Shown: positions 33,570 to 44,842, counted from the stretch's first letter. The stretch: 64,000 nt of DNA from Hyaloperonospora brassicae (GCA_947650285.1 CANTFL010001181.1:1-64000), one strand, 5' to 3'. Numbers and translations are program-made. The notes: generated by a model not told the origin, from the letters alone.

Positions 33570-34661
33570 TTAGCCAGTGCATGCTTCAACATCCGCACTG
33601 AGAAGATCTTCAAGCAATTGTTTGTCCGCGTCAAAGGCGTCAGGAGATACGTCAGAAAAATCGTCCGGTGGCGGTACGTCATCAAGCGCAGGGTATTGTT
33701 CGTCGATCTCTCCTTGCAACTCATCGTCCTCCTGCTCCTTTGACCACCATGAAGAAGAGGGCTCTCCACTTTCCAGCATTGCTCGCTCATCGCTCCAGTC
33801 ATCAATGTCTGGCGCAGCATCAAAGTCATCAAACAGAGTCGGGGTCTTGTCGTTGATGATGTCGCGTATGATCTCATCGTGCACGTCCTTCGAGTACGCC
33901 AACCCTGACTTAAATGGCGACACACCGCCGTATGCAACCTCAATTTCCTGCAAAAGTGGCACATGTCAAGCACACAATAAGTGGGCATAAATGTTCATAC
34001 GATGGCACACATCAATGGATCACCAACCGGCGCTTCGTCCGCACGCGGTGGCTTAGTCTCTGTCTTCAGCTTAAGCGGCGTGACGCCCTTCGTTTTCAAT
34101 GGAGTCTTGGCCTTCGTTTGCACTGGGGTCTTGGCCTTCGTTTGCAGTGGGGTCTTGGCCTTCGTTTGCAGTGGGGTTTTCGCCTTCTTACTGCTCTCAC
34201 GTTTCGTTGGCTTTCCCGGATCTTTCGCTGGTGCATTCTTTTTCGCCGACGCACTTCCACCGGAGAAATGATATGTCTGATAATCCTGTCGTTTGTTCGA
34301 GATGTCGTCCAGCACACGTCTGCTGTATAGAGAGGATCGACACGTGTAGTCAGCATTGACCAAGACGGCGGTGATTGATACGGATCATCGAAAGCCAACC
34401 TCTTACTGGATGACCGCTCTTGCAGCCCCTTCTTTCCAGCGAACGCGGAGTCGTCGTGGACCACAAACGCACGTCGCGGAGTCCGGAAGTTGTCCTGGCC
34501 TGAAGGTACGGCATTTGACAGTTAGGCGACGACCACAAGGTGAAAGACACTAGCGATGGGCAACATGGATCGTCGTACGTACCAGCAGTCTTCAACTTGC
34601 TCACATCACTGCTGGCGTTCGAGTCCACATTCTCTTTCTGCGCGTGCACTGTGTTCATCAT
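33570..34661 (-). CDS. KEN-box and D-box protein with securin-like layout
   Basis: Exons on the minus strand: 34583-34661 (MMNTVHAQKENVDSN); from 34499 (GQDNFRTPRRAFVVHDD ... LAFDDPYQSPP); one beginning near 34328 (RRVLDDISNKRQDYQ, then a basic repeat region, to about 34035); and a last exon (33570-about 33950). In order the protein has a KEN box within the first 12 residues, a perfect destruction box R-x-x-L-x-x-x-x-N (RRVLDDISN), four to five copies of an eight-residue TPLQTKAK repeat, and a strongly acidic C-terminus (DDFDAAPDIDDW, EQEDDELQGEID). That order is what securins show. No sequence match to a known securin can be claimed, and sororin-, shugoshin- or cyclin-like APC/C substrates are alternatives. 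Confidence 0.62.
34090..34190 (-). repeat. 24-base in-frame tandem repeat encoding TPLQTKAK
   Basis: On the plus strand, GTCTTGGCCTTCGTTTGCA-TGGG recurs every 24 bases, about four times with small changes. In the minus-strand frame it encodes basic Pro/Thr/Lys octads (TPLQTKAK, TPVQTKAK, TPLKTKGV). The ThrPro pairs could be Cdk phosphorylation sites. Confidence 0.85.
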
Positions 34662-34699
34662 TGTCGTGGCTTCTTTCTGTCTTACAATTGCAAGCCGAG

Positions 34700-36370
34700 A
34701 GCGAAAGAAAAATCGGTGCAATAAAATGCAACAGAGAATCGATGCTGGGGGAGATAATATGCTGTAAAGTCCGTGTAATTTATTTTACGTCGTCACAAAA
34801 TCGGAGATTCTGGCTGGTGGCCAAAGCCGAAACGTCGACAAGCTCTGACGTGATATGACCGATTGTAGTTCGTCATACGGGGCAACTAGTCACAACGAAA
34901 GAACGTCCGGCACGAGACCAGCTGACATAGGCTTCACCAACAACATGGCGCGCGCAAACCCCTTGGTATGGGCCGATCACTCAATCGGTGTCTCATCCCC
35001 TCAAACCTAGACCTAGCACTCTGCGCGTCACGCCTTTTGTCAATCATAGCTTTTGTTTTGTAAAGGAGAAGCTGGTCACGTCGGTCTTTGCCTTGTTCGC
35101 AGCCTACCTTTCACACATGCGTCTTTACAGACTTTGCACCTTTGTTCTACCATATTATCTTGAACGCCGTCCTTACACATCGAACGCTTTTCAGGCTGAT
35201 TTGTTGAGTTCGATCCTTGTTCGTAGCAGGTTGGGAGTATTTGCAAGCACAATTGCAATTGTGTGAGGAACGTGTACGTGCAGCTCATTCAGATGCCTCG
35301 ACAGGTGTATTATACGCTATGGAGCACCCTGTGACACGCGCTGGAGAACGAAGTAAGCGATATATTGATGGTGAGTGCTCCTACCGCTTTCTCGTTCTCT
35401 CAGCATCTCGCACATGCGTTACTATCATCTTGGCATGGTGGCCCCTTCACGTTTTAGCCAAGACGCAAGTATGTTATACGACGCATTAATCTGCGCAGTC
35501 TGGACAGCTTTTCATTCGTTTAACTGCTTTAATATGTAATTTGATTTTGCTGTCAGTGTCTGCAAAGCTTTTCGTCAGCCACGGTACACGACCGAGTCGC
35601 TGAGCGTGTTCGGCACGAGTCCAACTTCCAGGGAAGTAGGATCAATCTATCTCAAACCGTACTTGGCTTGTGTGAAGAAAGTTTCCCAATGATCTGTGTG
35701 TTGATCTCGATGCTGGCTGTGCTATCTTGATTGATGGGATTCGCAAAGTGTCGCGTAAATGAGCAAGAGGCATAACCTGTTACCACTTTTCTTGAAAAAT
35801 ATAACTGAGCCCAATCAGCTTTCTTTTCGATCAAGAATCGAATGAATCGGAATAGAGCGCGGTCGATAAATTTCGCATGCCCTCCTATTTGACCCCCGCG
35901 TTCAGAAACGCTGCAAGTATCTCGGAAGTACCGGTAGCTGACAGTATTAGCTGTCAAAGTCGGCACGAATCCTTTTCCTACCAACTTTTCACCTCTTGTC
36001 TCGTAGATTACAAAACTGACAGTCTGCTTTCAATCTCAACTGCTTCGACGTATGATCGACATGTCGTTATTGCCGCACATCAGCACATCTCGCGTCTAAA
36101 AGCAGAAGAACGAGCCCACTAGCAACTCATCACCTTAAACGCAGCGCACGACCGCGTTGCGTCGATTGTAGCACATGTGAAGGTCACCAATCAACAAGTC
36201 CAATGCAAAGGAACACAAGAATCAGCGCAAACGGCGGTTTCTCCGTTCACGAAGCGCGCTCTAGCAAGTTCTCGTCTGTCGTCTATCGGCACTCTCAGCA
36301 GCAACAGCGTCGTCTCCTTCGGCTTTCCACCCACCCATTCACTCTCTCGCGCGCGCTCTCACTGTCTGTC
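34700..36370 (+). other. Unassigned stretch with exon-like fragments
   Basis: Coding-looking pieces on the plus strand: about 35223-35370 (GWEYLQAQLQLCEERVRAAH, after TAGCAG and before GGTGAG), about 35556-35720 (ATVHDRVAERVRHESNFQG), and about 36000-36120 (STYDRHVVIAAHQHISRLKA). They may be exons of one helical protein, or a decayed gene. Frames do not join cleanly by eye, and I do not recognise the family. Confidence 0.3.
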
Positions 36371-36375
36371 ATCCA

Positions 36376-36645
36376 TTAGCGGCGCGGATCGTAGTGCCCT
36401 TTCATCATCCGGATCACGTGAAAGTTCAGCGTCGACCGGTGTGCAGCCGCGCGTCGCTTCCGCTTTTCGTCCAGCACGAGCATCATGTGCCGCGCCTCGC
36501 GTTTGCACTGGGTCTCATCAAAGTCGTTGCGCTCCAGTGCATCGAGGAACGACAGTGTCTCGGGCTGTCCCTCGGTGTTCTCGCGCACGGTGCGCAGCGT
36601 CATGCGCTTGATGTGCTCAATGTTAATGCCGCGGCCGAGCTTCAT
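36376..36645 (-). CDS. Small basic protein, 89 aa, unidentified
   Basis: A single-exon ORF starts MKLGRGINIEHIKRMTLRTV. It is charged and helical, rich in Arg/Lys, with one cysteine, no transmembrane segment and no signal peptide. It lies divergent to the peptidase gene at 36908, 263 bases away, a normal promoter spacing here. The absence of stops, the strong coding-like composition and the head-to-head placement favour a real gene, possibly a small mitochondrial or RNA-associated protein; I cannot say which. Confidence 0.5.
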   Translation of the reverse strand: MKLGRGINIEHIKRMTLRTVRENTEGQPETLSFLDALERNDFDETQCKREARHMMLVLDEKRKRRAAAHRSTLNFHVIRMMKGHYDPRR

Positions 36646-36837
36646 CGTCGAGAATCACGGACGGAATGACGAAAAAACAGACCCACTCGGTGGCTGGCGG
36701 GCACGCGTTTCTAAACTCGCGCACCAGTTTTGTGGCACTCGTTTCTATCGTCATGGACGCGACGGTCACAAATAATGCGGGCCATGTAGTTTACCACCAG
36801 TCAGTCTTTCGAGTCGCTGGAGCCGTCGCGTGTGGGC

Positions 36838-36870
36838 ATTTGGTCGGTCGGTCGGTCGGTCAGTCGGTCC
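36838..36870. repeat. TCGG microsatellite upstream of the M16 peptidase gene
   Basis: GGTCGGTCGGTCGGTCGGTCAGTCGG, a four-base repeat of about six units, lies 40 to 70 bases before the start codon at 36908, probably in the 5' untranslated region. Confidence 0.75.
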
Positions 36871-36907
36871 TTCTCAAAGCGATCCTGTTCCAGAGCTCGT
36901 CGGTCGA

Positions 36908-39900
36908 ATGGATCCCGTGGAGCAGTCCAAGTCGCCCAGCGATCAGAAGCAGTACCGCCTTCTGACGCTCTCGAACTCGCTGCAGGTGCTGCTCATCTCC
37001 ACGGCCCAAGTCGCGCACGTCGCGGCTGCTATCGCCCGCGAGAGCGAGAGCCAGCACGAGGACGACCACGACCCGAGCTCAAGCAGCGACTATAGCGACG
37101 ACGAGGGCGACGGCAATGACGACGACGACGACGACAGCGACGATCAAAGCGGCTTTGGGGATGCAGGTGACGCGCACGACGGGGCACCTCAACGTCGTGC
37201 GGGTGCGTGTCTCACGGTCGGTGTTGGCAGCTTTGCCGAGCCGAAAGCGTTGCCTGGTCTGGCCCACTACCTCGAGCACATGGTCTTTATGGGGAGCCAA
37301 AAGTACCCGAACGAGAACGCATTCGAGTCCTTCTTGAGCGCTCATGGCGGCTACAGCAACGGTGCAACGGACAATGAAGTGACGAGCTATACATTTGAAG
37401 TCGGTCCAGCCCACCTGGCGCCGGCGCTGGACATGTTTGCACACTTTTTCATCTCGCCGTTGCTGAAGAGAGACGCCATGGAGCGAGAACTGTCAGCAAT
37501 CGAGTCGGAGTTTAGCCAAGCGACGCAGAACGACCGGATTCGCACGCAGGTTGGATATGGGCTACTTTTTGCTGCTCCTGGCGCCGTCTTTTTTCTGCTC
37601 GGGTGATTCTATGTGGAGCTGCTAATGCTTGTGTATGTACTTGTTGCTGGTCGTGTGCAGCAAATTTTGTGCGACGTGTCACCTGCGGATCATCCGTACC
37701 ACCGCTTTAGTTGGGGAAACCGAAAAAGCCTACACGAACTGCCGAAAACGACGGGAACTGATGTGCGCAAACACATATTAGAGTTTTACGAAACGTACTA
37801 TTCGGCCAACATCATGAAACTCGTCGTGTGCGGCGAGAACGAGCTGGACGAGCTGGAGCAGTGGGTGAACAAGTCGTTTAGTGCGATACCGAACAAGCAC
37901 GTAACGGTGCCGTCTTTCGACGCAGCAGGTCCACCGTTTGGAGCGAAACGAGCTGGCGCGCCGTTTTTGTGTAAGATTATCCCTGTCCGAGATATCCACA
38001 CGCTCCATCTCGACTGGATGATCCCACCAGTCCTTGGGCAGCATCATCAAAAGCCCGCGGACTACTTGGCTAGCCTCCTGGGGCATGAAAGCGAGGGATC
38101 CGTGCTATCGCATGTACGTGAAGCTCGTTGCTTGCTTCGTATCGTGAACTCAAATGTCTGCTGTGCGATACTCACAGTGTGTTGGCGTCGATGTTGCAGC
38201 TGAAGGAGAAGGGCTGGATTTCTGCAGTAACAGCAGGTGTGACCGACACAGACGGTTACGACAGTGGCACGTACGCTGCAAAGTTCGACATCACTATGAA
38301 GCTAACACTAGAAGGCATTGCACATTGGGAGGAAATCGTGCACGCAGTTTTTGAGTACCTACACATGCTGAAGGTAAACGGCTGTCCGGAGTGGGTGTTT
38401 GACGAGCTGGCAGCGCTGGCCGACATTTCTTTCCGCTTTCAAGAAGACGAAAGCGCGGTCGAGCGATGCGAAGAACTGGGTGAAATCATGCAGGTACGTA
38501 CGCACGATGTGTACATTGTGCTTCATCTGTCATTTGGTGCTTTTTCATCTTTTGCTGACCCCATCACTCGGTGTTCCAGTCAATGTTCAAAGTCGCACCG
38601 GAAGACATCTTGCGTTATGACCTTTTCAAGGGCGTCTTCGAGGCAAAACTCGTCGAGGACATCATACACCACTTGACTGCTGACACCGTTTGTGTGTCAA
38701 TCGTGTCACAAACGTTCGAGCAATCTCCTGCATTCCAGGCGCAGGTAAGAGTGGTCTTCGTTGTCGCTCTGTTCTGCTTATACTGAGTGCTAAGTGATTC
38801 TATTGGAACTTGACACTATTGGGACAACAGGCAGTCACGGAAGAATGGTTTGATGTACGGTATACGAAAGAGGATATTGCAGACGCCATTATCCAGCACT
38901 GGGGTAGCGCAGAAATGAACCCCAAGCTGTACTTGCCTCGGCCGAACCTGTTCATTCCGCGCGACTTCTCGCTCATCGACACGACAGGAGCCGAGGACCT
39001 CGTGTGCGAAACGACGACGTTTGGCAAACTATGGTACAAGCCGGATCGTGTGTTCGGTACACCTCGCACCCACGTTGCGCTGTTGCTGCACTTGCCAAGT
39101 GTGGTGGCCAACGTCGACAGTTGGGTCCACACCCAGTTGTACGTCAAGCTCGTTCGAGATGCGCTGAATGAGTATGCATACCTTGCAACAGTAGCTGAGC
39201 TCATGTATTCTCTCCAAGTGAAGGATTCTGGGCTGGAATTGGTCTTTGGCGGTTTTAATGATAAGCTACACCTTCTCGTCGATGTGGTGGTTGCGGCATT
39301 GTTTGGAACTAAGATCAGCGAAGCACGGTTCGAAGTAATGCGCGAAGAATTGCTGCGCGAGTCGAAAAACTCGATCACGAAGGTTGCTGAGAAAGCAAAA
39401 TATCTCCGGTTGCAGTTCTTGGAAAAGCACTCATTTCCTCTGGAAGCGTGTCTGGATTCGATGACGGTTGCCACAGTGGAGTCCATGAGAACCTTTGTCT
39501 CTGGTCAACTTTGGGCAGGCAAGACGGGGCTAGCCAGCTTTGTCCATGGAAACACATCGCATGCTGTCGCTTTGGAATTGATCGCCACGGTCGAGAAACA
39601 GCTGCAACAAGTATCTGCGCCTCTCCCTGTGCGTGATTTCCCCCGACGTCTCATCAGCAATATTCCACAGACGCCGGTGGGCTTTCTGTTGAAGGAGCGC
39701 AGCGAAAACAAATCCGAGACCAACACGCAGGTGGAGCTGTACTACCAGATCGGGCCACTGACCTTACGCAGTCTGGCTTACGCTGACTTGTTGCATCAGC
39801 TGATGGGAGAGCCACTATTTGATACCCTTCGTACCAAGCAGGAGCTAGGGTACGACATCTCGTGCACTGTTCGTGTGACGAACGGTATTTTGGGCTTCGG

Positions 39901-40438
39901 TGTGATGGTGCAGTCATCGCTGTTCGATGCCGAATACATATCTACGTGTGTTGACCAGTTCATGGTTGACTTTGAAGAGGCGATTGAAGCAATGGAGAAC
40001 GAGCACTTTCAGGACCATGTTCAAGCGCAGGTTCTTTTGCGGCTCGAGCCCGATCATAACCTGCTCGAGGCGACACAACGCTACTGGTACGAAATCGCAT
40101 CACGCCGACTTGTGTTCGACATGAATGCCCAGCTTGCAAAGGAGATGGAGACACTGACCCAGAGTGAGATGGCGCAACTTTTCCGCGAGTGGATCCTGCA
40201 ACAACCCAAAAAGTTATGCGTCCACGTTATTGGCCGTGGTAGCACGGCCGAAAAAGCAGCCCGTCAAGAACACAAAGATGCCACTAAAAACGAGCTAGCG
40301 GAACTGCGTGCGCTGCCTCGACCCATTCGAATTCGCGACTTGTACCTGCTCAAGTCGGAGTTGTCGTCCTATCCTGACCCCATCGACGAGATCAACGCGA
40401 TGGAAGCAGATGGTCTTGACAAGCGCCTCGCCTTGTAG
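36908..40438 (+). CDS. Nardilysin/insulysin-type M16 zinc metallopeptidase
   Basis: Five exons keep frame: 36908-37549, 37661-38113, 38200-38493, 38580-38744, 38831-40438, giving 1053 residues, the usual size of insulin-degrading enzymes. The inverted zinc motif H-x-x-E-H appears as HYLEH in the block GLAHYLEHMVFMGSQKYP, with the downstream Glu in ERELSAIESEF. A roughly 40-residue Asp/Ser/Glu insert lies just before the catalytic block (DDDDDDSDDQ), as in nardilysin. The C-terminal half-clamshell includes LRTKQELGYDISC-like sequence. Start choice: MDPVEQSKSPSDQKQYRLLT fits the family N-terminus; an in-frame ATG at 36830 would add TCGG-repeat-encoded residues. It cleaves peptides in cytosol or organelles. 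No signal peptide is evident. Confidence 0.93.
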
Positions 40439-40891
40439 AATGCGGTTGCGCTGACGTCCAACATTGAGGCAGCATACGTCACTCGGTCCGCATGGGCGTA
40501 AAAGCGCTAACTACACAGAAGCTACACGTGCATCATATATCTCGTAGACAGTCTTTGCATATTGGTCAATCCTGACGCGAAGGAGTTGCGCCCGTTGTCA
40601 GTTGTCCCCATCGTGAGTTGATCTGGACGAGGAGATGCAATCAGCTCCTTCCGTCGTCTCCTTGTTAAGCATGATTGCCAGATTTGTTGACTAGCTAGGA
40701 CTTGTCACACAAGCTCATCTCAATATCGCACGACGCAGGCCGAGCACGTAAGACAGTATGCGAACGATGAGTTACACACAAACCGATCGCTATCCTTCGA
40801 CTCGGGTCATACTTGCCACCGCTCAGAATCGACTGCATGTGTCATCGTCTCGTAGTTGCTTCCATTCACTCAACTTCCAAGCCCAGTCATA
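40439..40891. other. Intergenic
   Basis: Between the M16 peptidase stop and the next start there is no ORF with coding character. It presumably holds the 3' end of one gene and the promoter of the next. Confidence 0.5.
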
Positions 40892-41258
40892 ATGGCTTTT
40901 GTGAAACAAGGCTCGTTCTCGTCTAGCCTCAGGGTTGTCTTTGTGTCTGCGAAACACGACTTGTCGCTCGACTTGACGTCACTCGAGTCATTTCTCGCGG
41001 TCAACGAGCTCATCACTGTCGTTGGCTGCATCTCTGTGACGACGTCCTGCTACTCGAACAACTTCGGGACCATTATTCACAAACGACTGGAAACGTTGAA
41101 GTTGCAACTTCGGTCGGGTGCCTCTACACCCGTCGAGGTGAGACTTGTGCTTGCGAGATCAATGAACAGCTGTTGCTGATCGGGACCATCGCCAGCAGCT
41201 CAAGACGCTTATTGACGTGCTCGACAATTTGGGTTCAATACGTCGCGAGCCCTTTTAG
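40892..41258 (+). CDS. Small two-exon gene, about 102 aa, unidentified
   Basis: Exon 1 is 40892-41137 (82 codons, MAFVKQGSFSSSLRVVFVSA), with donor GAG|GTGAGA. Exon 2 is 41199-41258 (LKTLIDVLDNLGSIRREPF, stop); using the earlier CAG acceptor adds one Gln. Both splice phases are zero. The middle is hydrophobic and beta-rich (ITVVGCISVTTSCYS), followed by a basic helix (IIHKRLETLKLQL). The size and fold pattern suggest a small scaffold or adaptor protein; no family recognised. Confidence 0.55.
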
Positions 41259-42141
41259 CGTCAGGGCGGAATTTGCTATACTACATTGACGCGCAAATGT
41301 TTCGTCCATCTTGCACGCTCTCTTCTTGTCGTGATGGAGCGTGAAAGAAAGAGAGACATCTTGATTGCAACGAGCGAACGAGGTGATTTGGCAATGTGCG
41401 TCTCACCGAGCCCACCACGTCGCTGATTGTGTAAGTATGTCCACACAACTCGGCATTGAGATCGCCACGCTAACGAATCCAAAATGCTGCATCACCGAAA
41501 CGATGACGAGGCATAAGGAAGGTCCGTTTTAACATCATGACGTCCGACGTCGCTGACTCGATCGTGCTCACGCGTTGTTTCTACGACCCATTACATGTCG
41601 AGATACGAGTCGAGCACGACTGTGCTACTGCTGCAATCTATCCGAAATGTGGCTCTCAGTAATCATCGAAACAGGGTATCTTCTGCACTTGTCCTACACG
41701 ACTGCTCTCTCGTTGCTCGTTACGGGACTGTTGCATACTATCGAATGGCATTCCACCAGCGAACGACTCGCTCACTTGTCCCTTTCGACTCGCAAAGCCC
41801 GACGAGTCCACAAGGACGTAGTGCCTACGCTCGCTAGGACGGGGTTCAACGATGGCTACATACAGCCCACCTCGCCAAACTCGCTGATCGACTTTTGCTT
41901 GACAACTACAAACCGACGACGACGCTGGCGGTGGATCGTTTCTAATCGAAGACCTACGGTACTTCTCCACAAACCTCTTGGCTGCCTCACTCGCCGATTC
42001 GCTTTTGAATGCAAAAGTGACCGAGTCGCGTCTTTGCATTTGATCTGCGGCGGCCCACCACACACATTCTCTCTCTCTCTCGTAGACGCTTACGAGCAAC
42101 AGAATCGACTGCACAGCATCTTCTGCCCCATCCGACTCAAG
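41259..42141. other. Intergenic, with weak ORFs on both strands
   Basis: A plus-strand ORF (41575 onward) runs in frame into the next gene, but its composition is not protein-like, and the family-like start is at 42142. A minus-strand ORF (41656-42114) contains a piece reading VTFAFKSESASEAAKRFVEK that looks coding; I cannot confirm it. A CT-rich run lies at 42065-42080. Confidence 0.35.
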
Positions 42142-44040
42142 ATGGACATTGACGCTGGCGCCGACGACTTTTTCGCAGCGCTGGACAATGGCGGAGGTGA
42201 CGACGTCTTTGCTGGCTTTGGAGCTTCGGGGATCGCCTCAACGAGCACTAGCAACGGCCTTTCGCTGGACGATGAACCCCTCGTCACGGTCTGTTGGTAC
42301 CCTCTGCTTCTTTCTCTCTTTCTTTTTTTCTGTCTTTCTCTCTCTCTCTTGCTGTGTCATCGATAGGTGCATACTGCGTTTCGAATCAATCGAAGAACAC
42401 TGTCACTGAAGAACTCGGTATCTCTACCTCTTGTCTCGTTTGTCGTGTTCCCCTTTGCAGGTTGACAAGAAGAAGAAAAAGGCTGAAGCGGCCAAGAAAG
42501 CGGCAAGGAAAGACGCAGCAGCTCGTGTGGCGGCCGCCAAGGCTGCTCGACAAGCAGATGAGCCGGCTCTGCCCATGGAGGAGCGCATTGTGAATTTACT
42601 CGTGCCGGAGCTCAAAGTCGAAGATGTGATGCTGTTGATCCGAAAGATGAAGCAGGCGGGCAAGTCGGATGCCGACGAGTTCTCGGAGCTTGACGCTGAG
42701 CAGAAAACAGGTACCTGTCGGGCTGATGCACACGCTAGTGGTCATGCTTTTTGTATCAGAAACCAAAAAGAAATGACGCTGGCCGCTTGTGGCTGTTCGT
42801 ATGTGGTGTGTCTCTAGCGCCACGGTTTCGATGCGAGACGTGCGGGAACACCGAGCAGAACAACTTCATTACCGACTACGCGCGTGGTGACACGATCTGT
42901 AATGGGATGGATGGCAATGGATGTGGTACGGTGGTACAAGACCACATCGTGCACGAAGGCAGCGCGTACCGTAAGTTTGAAGGTGAAGAGGACAAGTCGC
43001 ACCATGGACCTGCGCCGAATAAGTTGTTCTCGACGGGACACAACTTGCGGACGCTGATTTCGCAGGTAATAATCGAACGACATGGCGTGAAGGGTGAAGA
43101 GAGTGCACCACATGTATTCATGCGTGCTGGTTTGATCTAGGATGGCGAAATGGCTGGCAATCTACGACGTGCTGCAGAATTTGTCGAGATGAACCTTAGT
43201 CAGATGGGCAAGGATGAACGGCGGACGCGTATTGGGTACAAGGACCAGGTACGATTTCGCGTCGCTCGTTACCCCTTGGGGTGTTGCGCCTAAAGCCTAC
43301 TCACGTGGATGGCGTCGTTGTAGATGAAACAAAAAGCGTGTCGCCTGATTGATCACACGATGAGCAACTTGGACCTGCACGAGATCGTGAGCAGTCGCGC
43401 CAAGAAGATGTTTGCCGAGTTTCGTGACGTCCGTGAGCACGTGCACCAGTTTGACGCGATGGTGGCAGGCTGTGTCATTGCGGCTTACATGGAGACAAGT
43501 AAAGAGATGTACTCTGCACAGAATGCCATACGCATCGGTCAACACAAGCAGGCGGGCATCGCGAGTCTAGCGCTCTTGCCAAACAAGGCTGTGGACGAGA
43601 AGAAGCTGCATCCATTCACATGCTCGTTGTGTGATATGAAGTTCAACGCCCGCCGCGGTATGCAGTTTCACAAATGCGCGGGCAAAGCTGAGGAAGATCA
43701 AGAGAAGACGTCAAGTGGGGCCGACTTGACGCCCGTAGTGTTGCCAGAGCTTCTCCAGCCGATCATCGAAATGAAAAACGGCAAGCGGTGGTTCAAGTGT
43801 CCCGTGTGCTCTCGCGTGTATGGGAAAGAAGAGAACTTGACCGAGCATATGGTGCGGCACAAGAACCAGATCAAGAAGCGCAAGTACCACATCGAAACCA
43901 GCACGATTGACTCGACGCGCCTTGCCAAGACCACAAAGCTTGCGTCGGCCAATCCTTCGGTACAGGTCAATACGCACGAGCAAGTCATGTTCCGCGGTGA
44001 AGGTCGACGGATGTGGCTTCAGCACTTGACCGAGCAATGA
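42142..44040 (+). CDS. TFIIB-type zinc-ribbon protein with C-terminal C2H2 fingers
   Basis: Five exons keep frame: 42142-42288, 42461-42710, 42818-43065, 43141-43248, 43324-44040 (489 residues). Order: acidic N-terminus (MDIDAGADDFFAALDNGGGD); a Lys/Ala helix (VDKKKKKAEAAKKAARKD); a zinc ribbon starting FRCETCGNTEQNNFITDYARGD with a second Cys pair (CNGMDGNGCG) and HEGSAYRKFE, close to the TFIIB N-terminal ribbon; a helical region (KACRLIDHTMSNLDL ... VAGCVIAAY) like one cyclin repeat; then two C2H2-type fingers (FTCSLCDMKFNARRGMQFHKC; FKCPVCSRVYGKEENLTEHM). It probably acts in RNA polymerase transcription in the nucleus. The second cyclin repeat of true TFIIB is not evident, so this is not the canonical factor. 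Confidence 0.78.
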
Positions 44041-44251
44041 ACAATAGCCGTCAACCGTTAGCGCAGCTAGTTTGAGCTAGACAACCCGCTAGCATCCCCG
44101 CGTGGACCTAGCACCTTGTACAAGGAGGAAGCAAGACAGGGGCAACATGGTGCTGGCAGAGGTAGAGTAGATAGCTCTTCGAGACCTCTAGCGCACATCA
44201 GAACTTGCTATTGCGATTGTATTCCGTGCGTACACCCACCCACGCTCTCCT

Positions 44252-44842
44252 CTAAATCAAGTCCTGGCTCTTGGTCCCAAGGACATCGTTTGCCGTCAGT
44301 TCGAGCACGTTGTCCTCCGTCACAAAGCGGACCTTTTCGCCTTTTTGAGCCAACAAACTCTCGACGTCCGCGCTCTCGTCTTCGAACCAGCCCAAGCGAT
44401 CGGCCACCAAGTGCAGATTCTCGCAGCCAGGACAGCGTACCAGTACCACGCCGTTATAGTAAGCGTGCTTGCTAATAGTTTTGGCCGAGCGCGTCTCGCA
44501 GACGCTGCAAGTGTAGACCATGACGAATTTGTCACCAGAGGTTTCAATGCCGGGCGCTCCTGACCAATCAGCGGCGGCGGAATCAGTCGAGCCGCTCATA
44601 TTATTGGACGAAATAGCGACATCATGATGGTCGGCGGTGTTGGCATTGTCGGCGGTGGGTCTATGAGTCGCGAAGAAGCGGTTGTGGCTGCTGCAATACG
44701 ACACTGACGCAGCGCGTAGTGATGTGGATGAAGAGGCAGAGCGACGGACGTGGTACGAGAGCGAGTGGACGGCGGCGCGAGACGGTCGCAGTGCAGCTGC
44801 GCGGTGAAGCGCTCGAGGCCACATGTTTCTCAGTGGATGCAA
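44252..44842 (-). CDS. DNLZ: Mitochondrial Hsp70 escort protein, DNL-type zinc finger (Zim17/DNLZ)
   Basis: Single exon, 196 residues. The family keeps matrix Hsp70 soluble and supports import. The C-terminal domain has two CxxC pairs binding one zinc (VYTCSVCETRSAK and VRCPGCENLHLVADRLGWF) with the usual Lys-His-Ala-Tyr spacer. The name-giving D-N-L triplet reads D-R-L here. The first 60 or so residues are rich in Arg, Ser and Ala without acidic residues (MHPLRNMWPRALHRAAALRP), a typical matrix targeting peptide; an internal ATG would skip it. It is convergent with the zinc-ribbon gene, 211 bases apart. Confidence 0.9.
   Translation of the reverse strand: MHPLRNMWPRALHRAAALRPSRAAVHSLSYHVRRSASSSTSLRAASVSYCSSHNRFFATHRPTADNANTADHHDVAISSNNMSGSTDSAAADWSGAPGIETSGDKFVMVYTCSVCETRSAKTISKHAYYNGVVLVRCPGCENLHLVADRLGWFEDESADVESLLAQKGEKVRFVTEDNVLELTANDVLGTKSQDLI

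Noticed and set aside
41575..42366. 263-codon plus-strand ORF running into the zinc-ribbon gene
   Set aside because: The part before 42142 is low in protein character, while the first exon from MDIDAG has a proper donor; the extension is probably chance.
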